The notes under the pieces: generated by a model | The model's input: only the letters and a program-made list of their open reading frames with translations | What the model was told of the DNA's origin: nothing | Databases searched by the model: none | DNA from: Orientallactaga sibirica | Taxonomy: Eukaryota > Chordata > Mammalia > Rodentia > Dipodidae | Reading direction: 5' to 3' | Assembly: GCA_036365145.1 (NCBI GenBank) | Contig: JAEOAD010000015.1 | Location: 41,079,001-41,143,000, forward strand | DNA length: 64,000 bases | Program-made: the position numbers and the translations under genes | Shown here: piece after piece, positions 55,496 to 64,000 of the stretch | Position numbering within the stretch: the first letter of the stretch is position 1 | How the letters are laid out: every line of letters starts with the position of its first letter

Positions 55496-58400
55496 GTAAG
55501 TATGACACTTCTAGTTGTCTACTTTAAATGCAACCTATAATGTATCTAAAATATAGTGCCCTAGAGGTTGGGGAGATGGCTCAGCAGTTAAAAGGCTCTT
55601 ACTTGCTTGCATAGCCTGCTGTCCCAGGTTGAATTTTTGGTTTTTTGAAGTAGCGTTTCCCTTTATTCCAGGCTGACCTGAAATTCACTATGTAATGTCA
55701 GGGTGGCCTAAAATTCATGGCTATCTTTCTACCTCTACCTCCCAAGTGCTAGGTTTAAAGGCATGCACCACTATGCCCAGCCTCAATTTTTTTTGGGGGG
55801 GAGGGGTTTGAGGTAGGGTCTCACTCTGGCCCAGGCTGACCTGGAATTAACTATGTAGTCTCAGGGTGGCCTTGAATTCACGGCGATCCTCCTACCTCTG
55901 CCTCCCGAGTGCTGGAATTAAAGGTGTGCGCCATCATGCCCAGCTCAAATAAATATTTTTTTAAATATAATAAAGCAAATTGCTAGTTTGGAGATGACTA
56001 AAGTTTTTGTGTAACTTCTAGCAAATCTTACTATATTTTTAATCTTTGCCTATGGAATTAGTTTTTTTTTTTTTTTTTTTTTTTTTGCAAGGTAGGGTCT
56101 CACTCTGGTTCTCCAGGCTGACCTGGAATTAACTGTGTAGTCTCAGGGTGGCCTCAAACTCTCGGCGATCCTCCTACCTCTGCCTCCCGAGTGCTGGGAT
56201 TAAAGGTGTGCGCCACCACACCCGGCGGAATTACTTATTTTTTGAAGTAGGGTCTTGCTTTAGCCCAAGCTGACCTGAAATTCACTATGTAGTCTTAGGA
56301 TGGCTTGGAACTCATAGCAGTCTTCCTACCTCTGCCTCCAAAGTGCTGGTATCAAAGGCATGGATCACTACACCTGGCTGGAATAATTTTAAAAATGGCA
56401 ATTTCTTTTAAGTTTTGTAAGGTTCAGAATCTCAGTGTAATTATGTACAACTGTACTTCTACATGTTAAATGCCTTTGTCATGAGAGTTTTTTTCTTTTT
56501 GAGTTTTTTTGTTTTGTTTTGTTTTGGTTTAACAAGTTAGGGTCTCACTGTACCCCAGGCTGACCTGGAATTCACTGTATAGTCTCAGAATGGTCTCGAA
56601 CTCAGGGCAATCCTCCTACCTCTGCCTTCCTATGCTGAGATTTTAAGGCATGTGCCACCAAGGTGGCTTTTCTGTTAATTTTGTGATAAGTTGTAAACAT
56701 TCAACTTTGATAGGTAGTCTTGATATTGTTGTAGGCCTTTTGCCTTCTAAATCAAAACTAGTGTTTACAGGCTTTACAGGTGGGGGGCTAAGTAGTTGAT
56801 GGTGCTTACCCATCAGGGCTTCTTGCCTCTGCAAACTGAACTACAGACACAGGTACCACTTTGTGCATCTAGTTTTTTATGGGTACTGGGGAATTGATCC
56901 TGGGCTAGCAGGCAGTCCAAGAAAACACCTGAAACTATTAAACCACTCTCCTGCTCTTGGGCTACCATGTTACATAATTCAACTCTAGGGTTTATTTTTG
57001 TTTGTTTGTTTGGGTTTTTTGTTTGTTTTGTTTTTGTTATTGTTGTTTTGGTGTTTTGAAATAGGGTCTCACTCTAGGCCAGCCTGACCTGGAATTCACT
57101 ATTCTCGGCATGGCCTCAAACTCATGGCAATCCTCACTTCTGCCTCCTGAGTGCTGGGATTAAAGGTGTGTACCACCATTCCTGGCCAACTCTTAGTTGT
57201 TTTTTTTCCAGGGGGCCAGGGGAGAGACAGAGAGAGAGACAGAGAATGGTCGTGCCAGTGGCCTCTCAGCTGCTGTGAATGAACTCCAGACATGTGCACC
57301 CTCTTGTGGGCAAGCATAGCATTGCACCCTTGCATCATTTTGCGTCTGGCTAAATGTGGGGCCTGAAGAATTGAATGGGCTTCTTAGGTGCTAAGTCATC
57401 TCTCCAGCCCCTTTTAAGTTTTTTTTTTTTGTGTGTGTGTTTTGGGTTTTTGTTTGTTTGTTTGTTTTTGCTGTTGTTTGGTGTGATTGTCTGTTAAAAA
57501 GAGGGAAGGAGAGAATTGGTGTGCCAAGCACCTCAGCCACTGCAGTTGAACTCCAAACACTTGTGCCACCTCGTGGGCATGTGTGACCTGTGCTTACCTC
57601 ACCTCTGTGTATCTGGCTTAAGTGGGATCTGGAGAGTCAAACATGGGTTCTTAGGCTTCGCAGGTAAGCGCCTTAACCACTTAGCCATCTCTCCAGCCTT
57701 GTTTTGAGATCGGGCCTCACTCTAGCGTAGGCTGACCTGGAGCTCACTGTGTAGTTCCAGGTCAACATTGAGATCACCGCAATCATCCTCCCTCTGCTTC
57801 CTAAATGGTATGTTCAATACCTGGCTCAATTCTTAGCTAGTTTTTTTTTTTTTTTTTTTTTTTTTTGGTTTTGCGAGGTAGGGTCACACTCTGGTCCAGG
57901 CTGACCTGGAATTAACTATGTAGTCTCAGGGTGGCCTCGAACTCTTGGCGATCCTCCTACCTCTGCCTCCTGAGTGCTGGGATTAAAGGTGTGCGCCACC
58001 ACGCCCGGCTAGTTTTTTTTTTAAAGCTATTTTTAATAATTTGTGTGTGTGCATGGGAACACTAGGATCTCTTGCAAACAAATGCCAGATGCTTGCACTA
58101 CCACTAACTTTTAAAGAACTTTATAAAATTCCCATCTAAACAAAAACATTAAGAAAAAACAAATTTTATTTATATTGCAAGTTTTCAAGCAAGCACCTTT
58201 TTTTTTTCCTCCTAAAATTCACTCTGTAGTCTCAGGGTGTCCTAGATCTAACTCACGGTGATTCTCTTACCTCTGCCTCCCGGTGATCCTCCTCTGCCTC
58301 CCGAGTGCTGGGATTAAAGGCGTGTGCCACCACGCCTGTCTTGCAAGTGCTTTTTTAAATTAAAAAAAATTTTTTTTGTTTATTTATTTGAGAGTGACAG

Positions 58401-58925
58401 AGAAAGAGAGAGAGAAAGAGGCAGATAGAGAGAGAATGGGCGCACCAGGGCCTCCAACCACTGCAAACAAACTCCAGATGCATGCACCACCTTGTGCATC
58501 TGGCTTATGTGGGTTCTGGGGAATCAAGCCTTGAACCTGGGGTCCTTGGGCTTCATAGGCAAGCGCTTAACTGCTAAGCCATCTCTCCAGACCACCTTTT
58601 TAAATTTTGAATACAGTAATTATAGGTGCAGATAATTTGTAATTATTTGATAGATTCCATGGTCACAGTTGCTTTGTGAAAAGTGTCCAAAAGGAGCCGG
58701 GCGTGGTGGCACACGCCTTTAATCCCAGCACTTGGGAGGCAGAGGTAGGAGGATTGCCGTGAGTTCGAGGCCACCCTGAGAATACACAGTGAATTCCAGG
58801 TCAGCCTGAGCTAGAGTGAGACCCTACCTTGAAAAACCAAAAAGAAAAAAAAAAAAAAAAAAAAAAAAAAAGTGTCCAAAAGGGTCAGCTTTCTGTATCA
58901 TCCATCCATATCCTTCTTTCCCTAG
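55496..58925. repeat. GPBP1L1 intron between coding exons 3 and 4
   Basis: tRNA SINE (+) piece at 55566-55635; B1 (-) at about 55640-55785, 55808-55945, 56088-56226, 56240-56385, 56525-56665, 57060-57185, 57710-57825, 57870-58010 and 58215-58345; tRNA (-) at 56770-56955 (very diverged), 57500-57700 and 58385-58592; second-subfamily tRNA SINE (-) at 57218-57410; B1 (+) at 58697-58840 with a long A tail. No coding signal. Confidence 0.7.
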
Positions 58926-58998
58926 CCTTCTTTGAATCCAGAAGCTGGCAAACAGAATCAGCCATGCAGACCTATTGGTACCCCTTCTGGAGTGTGGG
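58926..58998 (+). CDS. GPBP1L1: GPBP1L1 coding exon 4
   Basis: Acceptor cttctttccctag, donor TGGG|GTAAGT. A 73-base exon encoding residues 160-183 plus one base of codon 184: PSLNPEAGKQNQPCRPIG, then TPSGVW. It is too short to appear as an open frame of its own but has consensus splice sites and the phase needed on both sides. Confidence 0.92.
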
Positions 58999-60918
58999 GT
59001 AAGTAGGTGTGGCTTTAAAATTGTTTTTTCCCTCTATTGAGTGAGTGTGTGTGTGCTCGCACGGGCCCGCCATAGTATATGTATAGAGGTCAGAGGACAA
59101 CCTTGGGATGTTTATCCTCTCCTACCACTTGTAAGACACTCTCCTGCCACTACTCCTTAGTAGCTTCTGGATTCTCAAAATTTTCCCATGTACCACTTTA
59201 CATCTGGTTTGACGTAGCCAGTGAGGATTGAATTTAGGTTGTGGCAGGCATGCAACAGACTCCACTAACTGCTGTGCTGTCTCCCCAGTCCCATGTTTGC
59301 CCCCTTTAAAAATTGATTTTATTATTTATTTTTATTTGTGTGCTTTTATTTGTTTGGTTTTTTAAATTTCATTTTATTTGGTTTTTGAAGATAGGGTTTC
59401 ATTCAAGCCCAGACTAACCTGGAATTAACTATGTAGTCTCAGGGCAACTTGCCTTGAACCCGTGGCACTCCTCCTACCTCTGCCTCCCAAGTGCTGGGAT
59501 TAAAGGTTTGTGCCACCATGCCCAACTTTGTTTTGGGTTTTTTAAAAAATATTTTATATTTATTTATTTGATAGTGATGGAGAGAATGGGTTTGCCAGGG
59601 CCTGCAATCGAACTCCAGATGCATGTGCCCCCTTGTGTATCTGGCTAATACACATGCGCATGTCTACGTGCATCTGGTGTTAAATGGTTATTGGAGAGAT
59701 GGCACCATGTATTTTTTTGGCATTTATAAATTGTACATTTTGTGTAGGTAATGCGAAAACATAATTTTACACACATTTATGTGTATTTGTTGGGAAGAAA
59801 TACACTTAACAGGTGTGAATTAATGTATTTCAAACTTCTTTGGCACTGAAATCTTTGGTATCTACAAATTGGACTGTCTTGGACCGTGTATGTGCGCACG
59901 CGCGTGTACAGTGCTTTTTGTTTGTTTTTGTTTGTTTGTTTTTAATATATTTATTTATTTATTTATTTGAGACAGAGAGAGGGGGAGAGAGAGAGGAAGA
60001 ATGGGCATGCCAGGACCTCCAGCCACTGCAAATGAACTCCAGATGCATTTGCCACCATATGCATCTGGCTTACTTGAGTTCTTAGGCTTTGTAGGCAAGT
60101 GACTTTAAGTGCTAAACCATCTCTGCAGACATTTATTATTATTTTTTTTTTTTTTGAGAGAGAGAGAGGGAGAGGAAGACAGATAGAGATGGGCCTGCCA
60201 GCAGCCTCTCAGCTGCTGCGAACAAAATCCAGATATGTGCGCGCCCTTGGGTCACTTTGCCTCTGGCTAAACGTGGGACCTGGGAGATTGGAACCACTGG
60301 AGATTGGAAACAACATTCTTAGACTTAGGAGGCAGGCGCTTTAACTACTAAGCCATCTCTCCAGCCCTATGATTATTACTATTTTTGAAACAGGGTCTCA
60401 TTCTAGACCAGGCTCACTTGGAACTCACTCTGTAGTCCAGGCTTGCTTCAAACTCAGAGCAGTCCTCCAACCTCAGCTTGTGGAATGCTACAGTTACAGA
60501 TGTGTGCCACCACATCCAGTTTGTCCATTCATTAAACATATTCCACAGCCAGGTATCTTACTGGAATATCTTTGGTTTTTTTGGGGGGGGGGGTTGAGGT
60601 AGGATCTCACTCAGAATTAACTGTGTAGTCTCAGAGTGGCCACGAAGACACTACAATCTGCCTAATTATGCCACCCAAGTGCTAGCATTAAAGGCCTGCA
60701 CGACCATGCCCTGCTGTTTATATTTTTACACTTGATCTTAGCCAAAAGGCTGAGAAGCAATGGTTTATATTTTTAATATCAAATGCTTTCTATACTCCCC
60801 TTTTCACTACAGTTTCCTAAAATAGTGTCATTTACTCTCAACTTTCAGAATCTTTGTTGAGATTGTGTTATTCATCAGGTATGACCATATTTTGTATCTC
60901 CACTGTTATACTTCATAG
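58999..60918. repeat. GPBP1L1 intron between coding exons 4 and 5
   Basis: B4-like rodent SINE (-) at about 59040-59295 (landmarks AGAGGTCAGAGGACAACCTT and ACTGCTGTGCTGTCTCCCCAG); B1 (-) at 59390-59525; tRNA (-) pieces at 59560-59650 and 59950-60130; second-subfamily tRNA SINE (-) at 60155-60366; B1 (-) at 60390-60520 and 60595-60715; U2 fragment at 60729-60762. No coding signal. Confidence 0.65.
60729..60762 (-). pseudogene. U2 snRNA 5'-end retropseudogene fragment
   Basis: On minus this reads the start of U2 snRNA (ATTGCTTCTCAGCC, then TTTTGGCTAAGATCAAGTG), about 33 bases with two changes from ATCGCTTCTCGGCC. It is flanked on both sides by GTTTATATTTTTA (60716-60728 and 60763-60775), a perfect 13-base target-site duplication. 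It is a retroposed, 3'-truncated copy without promoter or Sm site. Confidence 0.88.
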
Positions 60919-61112
60919 AAAACCCACCTAGTGCCAAGCAACCCTCCAAGATGCTAGTCATCAAAAAAGTTTCCAAAGAGGATCCTGCTGCTGCCTTCTC
61001 TGCTGCATTCACCTCATCAGGGTCTCATAATGCTAATGGCAACAAAATCTCAACCGTGGTCCCAAGTGTCTATAAGAACCTGGTTCCTAAGCCTGCACCA
61101 CCTCCTTCTAAG
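60919..61112 (+). CDS. GPBP1L1: GPBP1L1 coding exon 5
   Basis: Acceptor ttatacttcatag, donor TCTAAG|GTATGA. It completes Glu184 and encodes through residue 248: ENPPSAKQPSKMLVIKKVSK, EDPAAAFSAAFTS, and a Pro-rich end (NLVPKPAPPPSK). It ends on a codon boundary. No following exon is recognisable to 64000, so the C-terminal half, including the conserved vasculin-type domain, lies beyond the window. Confidence 0.92.
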
Positions 61113-62754
61113 GTATGATTTGCTGTTAGTGTAAAATCCTTTAGAATTCTTTTTTTTTCCTGTCAGTGCATTCATTCAGTGCTTACAGTATTATACTCTT
61201 CTTTCTTACTGCTATTCAGCTGCCAACTGCATTGGCTTCATGTACCGGGTCTTCTAGCCACTGCAAACGAACTTCAGACACAAGCACTACTTTGTGCATC
61301 TGGCTTACGTGGGTACTGGGGAATTGTATCTGGGTCCTTAGCACCTTGACTGCTATGACATCTCCCCTGTTTTTATTGATAGCATTTACTTTGGCTGCTA
61401 CTTTCCTCTTACTCCTAACTCTCCTTCATTCCCTCTAGGTACCCAGAGTTTCTGTTGGTTATTTTCTCTAGGCTGGTCTTGTTTAGGACCTTCATATTTA
61501 CTATTGTCCTGTACCCCTAATTTTTCATCTCTGTATTTTTCTTCTATCGTCATTCTAAAATAATTGAATACTGTTAGTCACATTGACACACACCTATAGT
61601 TCCAGCCACTCTGGAAGCTAATACATGATAATCACTTAAGCCTACGCCTTCAAGGCCTAGGCAAGACTCCATATACTTTTTGGTTTTTCGAGGTAGGGTC
61701 TCACTCTGGCCCAGGCTGACCTGAAACTTACTATGTAGGCTCAGGGCTCAGGGTGGCCTTGAAATCATGGTGATCCTCCTACCTCTGCCTCCTGAGTGCT
61801 GGGATTAAAGACGTGCGCCACCAGGCCCAGCTCCATCTACTTTTTTTTTTATTTTTTTTTTTTGGTTTTTGGTTTTTCAAGGTAGGGTCTCAATCCAGCT
61901 CAGGCTGACCTGGAATTCACTATGTAGTCTCAGGGTGGCCTTCCATCTACTTTTAACAAGAAAATAATAAGGGCTGGAAGGATGGCTTAGCAATTAAGGC
62001 ACCTGCCTGCAAAGCCAAAAGACCCACGTTCAATTCCCCAGGATCCATGTAAACCAGATGTACAAGGTAGTGCATGTGTTTGCAGTTTGTTTGCAGTGGC
62101 TGGAGGTCCTGTGCACCCATTCTCATTCTCTGTCTCTCTCTGTCAAATAAATAAAAGTAAAAAGTAAAATAGTATTTTAAAAAAGAAGTAATGTATCAGG
62201 TTCCTAGCTAATTGATCCTAGCAGATGGAACCAAATAATTAATATTTTAATCTGTTTTCATTATGTAGTGCCTTTGTGGTCTACTGCTGCTAGTGCTGCT
62301 ACTTTTTTGTTTGAAGCAGGGTCTCAGTGTACTCCAGGCTGACCTGGAACTCACAGGGATCTCCTCCTTCAGCCTCCAGAGTGCTGAGTTTAAAGGCATG
62401 TGCCACGCTACCCAGCTTCTTTTTCTTTTGGTTTTTTTTGGGTGGGGGATTTTCTACCCTAGTCTGACCTATAATTCACCATATAGTTTTAGGCTGTCCT
62501 CAGACTCATAGCTAGGATTAAAGGGCTGTGCCACCACACCCATCTCCTTTCTCTGTTCATTTAAAAATGTAAACATGGAGGTGGGTGTGGTGGCACATGC
62601 CTTTAATCCCAGCAGGGTGTGTGGGGGGAGGCAGAGGTAGGAGGAGCACCAAGAGTTCCAGACCAACCTGAGACTACATATGAATTCCAGGTCAGCCAGA
62701 ACTAGAGTGAGACCCTAACCCAACCCCCCTCCCCCCCCCAAAAAAAAGTAAGCA
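61113..62754. repeat. GPBP1L1 intron after coding exon 5, left part
   Basis: tRNA SINE (-) piece at about 61245-61370; unique DNA at 61370-61670; B1 (-) at 61682-61832 and 61868-61945; tRNA (+) at 61970-62165; B1-like (-) at 62310-62420 and 62445-62545; B1 (+) at 62578-62715 followed by a short C/A run. No further GPBP1L1 exon was seen. Confidence 0.65.
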
Positions 62755-63100
62755 TGGGCTGGGGCCGTTCATGATTCAGTTCTTCCATCTTAGAGTACAA
62801 GTTCCATCAGAACTTGTATCCCCTAAACACAAGCTAGCCATGTGAAAGCCATATGCACTCCTGGACCATAGCACAAATCACTGTGCTTACAGTCCTCTGG
62901 TGAATATTGCTCTGGTTGTAGTCCTCTTCCTAGGATCTCATCAATACATTCTCAGACAATATTGTGGGCTTTTTCAACATTGAAGCCAACTCCATCACAC
63001 AGTGTCTGTGGTACTCCATGGTGATTCCGGGGTTCCGGCTGTTATAAGCGGTGGAGCAAGGCCAGAAATTGTTCTTGAAACTCATCCTATCCTCTTAAAT
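62755..63100 (-). pseudogene. DYNLT3 processed pseudogene
   Basis: DYNLT3 is a Tctex-type dynein light chain of about 116 residues. On minus, ATG at 63017-63019 starts EYHRHC (one Glu codon missing), then a frame change to VGFNVEKAHNIV, a stop, then EDYNQSNIHQ, a gap of about 50 bases in the middle, and near the 3' end DTSSDGTCTLRWKN with a stop. The order matches DYNLT3 (EEYHRHCDEVGFN, EDYNHNNINQ, SDGTCTVRWEN as I recall it). Stops, frameshifts and the deletion make it non-functional. It has no introns and some 5' UTR above the ATG, as expected for a retrocopy. It lies antisense in a GPBP1L1 intron. Confidence 0.8.
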
Positions 63101-64000
63101 CCTTTTTCTTAAGGTTTTTTTTAAAAATTATTTTATTTATTTGAAAAAAAGAAGTCAGATAGAGAATGGACGTGCCAGGGCCTTCAGCCACTGCAAATGA
63201 ACTCCAGATACATTTGCCACATTGTACATCTGGTTTACATGGGTCCTAGGGTATCAACCTGGGTCCTTTGGCTTTGCAGGCAAGTGCCCTAACCACTATG
63301 ACATCTCTCCAGCCCACATCTAAAGTTTTAATCAATCCTTGTATCTCTGTCTCTTAACAGCCACTAAACTTTATCTTTTTTGTTTATGTGTTTATATGTA
63401 GCCTTATAATAAGTAGGGTAAAGTATGCGGTTTATAGTTGCCCTTACCTTTAATCCCAGCACTCTGGAAGCAAAGGTCAGAGGATTGCATTGTGTTCAAG
63501 GCTACCTTGAGACTACATAGTGCATTCCATGTCAGCCTGGACTATAGTGAGACCCTACCTTGGAAAACCAAAAACAAATAATAATATGTAGGGTAAAGAT
63601 GCTCTGCTTACAGATTTAGGACCTTTACATAAACACATAAAAATTGCTTGGGTGAATTATAGCCACTGAAAGAAAACAATAGTTTTTTAGAGACAGCTGG
63701 AGAAAAGTCTTGGAGGTTAAAGGTTCTTGCTTGCAAAGCCTGATAGCCTAAGTTTAATTCTCCAGTATCCACATAAAGCCAGATGCAGAAAGTGGTATGT
63801 GTGTGTGGAATTAGTTATCCCCCATAAGCTCTTGTATTTTGAATGCTTGGTTTTCAGTTTATGGCAATTTGGGAAGTAGAATCTTGCTGGAGGTATGTTG
63901 GTGATGGACTTAGGGGTAATACCCAGCTCCCTTTTGCTAGAGTTTGGCTCACTCTCCCTACTGACATTAGCAAGGAGGTGATGTCCAGCCTCTGCTTAAG
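63101..64000. repeat. GPBP1L1 intron, right end of window
   Basis: tRNA SINE (-) at about 63135-63315; B1 (+) at 63440-63575; diverged tRNA SINE (+) at 63690-63825; then an unnamed old repeat-like sequence at about 63825-64000 (TTGAATGCTTGGTTTTCAG landmark) that I have seen as a type in mammalian genomes but cannot assign to a family. Confidence 0.5.

Noticed and set aside
61166..61438. 90-residue hydrophobic frame after GPBP1L1 exon 5
   Set aside because: It includes a tRNA SINE fragment (SSHCKRTSDT, CIWLTWVLG) and T-rich intron; the hydrophobicity comes from base composition.
1..64000. CRISPR arrays, operons, phage or bacterial systems
   Set aside because: Repeats here are dispersed SINEs and microsatellites without regular spacers, and genes have spliceosomal introns; this is mammalian nuclear DNA.

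Overview
This is nuclear DNA from a mammal, almost certainly a rodent. It is packed with 7SL-derived B1 SINEs (the 'GCCGGGCGTGGTGG...' family) and with a tRNA-headed, B2-like SINE ('GGCTGGAGAGATGGCTTAG...' head, (AAAT)n tail). The tRNA-derived SINE body is not the murine B2 sequence and looks like a dipodoid (jerboa-type) family. The species call is an inference from SINE style only. No bacterial-type genes are present, and most short open frames in the window are translated SINEs.

Three protein-coding genes are recognisable in conserved mammalian order. (1) IPP (kelch family, + strand): the last three coding exons lie at 1879-2001, 2281-2501 and 4712-4936, followed by a SINE-filled 3' UTR or flank to about 10.4 kb. 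(2) TMEM69 (- strand, convergent with IPP): the main coding exon is 13686-14399, a short start-codon exon is 19017-19058, and a non-coding first exon ends at about 19881 beside ETS sites. (3) GPBP1L1 (+ strand): a CpG-island promoter and 5' UTR exon end at 21916, a very large intron 1 follows, a probable UTR block starts at 45019, and five coding exons lie at 47309-47368, 53679-53808, 55209-55495, 58926-58998 and 60919-61112. Together they encode the first 248 residues; the rest lies beyond the window. TMEM69 and GPBP1L1 are divergent, about 1.8 kb apart, around a promoter region with ETS, ZNF143-type, E-box, NRF1 and YY1 sites.

The rest is mobile-element archaeology. It includes a 5S rRNA pseudogene (11.2 kb), a duplicated FBXW11-like retrocopy fragment (25.5 and 30.2 kb), a long antisense L1 (29-38.6 kb), a probable solo LTR inside a SINE (39.1 kb), L1 3' ends, a U2 snRNA 5' fragment with perfect 13-bp target duplications (60.7 kb) and a DYNLT3 processed pseudogene (62.8-63.1 kb).

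Two near-identical tandem duplications (4.7 kb at 25.0-34.4 kb and 0.97 kb at 50.5-52.5 kb) differ mostly by single-base losses in short runs. This looks more like noisy long-read gap filling or false duplication than old biological duplication. The most striking biological event is a SINE that landed inside the TMEM69 stop codon and turned TAA into TAG without changing the protein. I found no undescribed multi-gene system.
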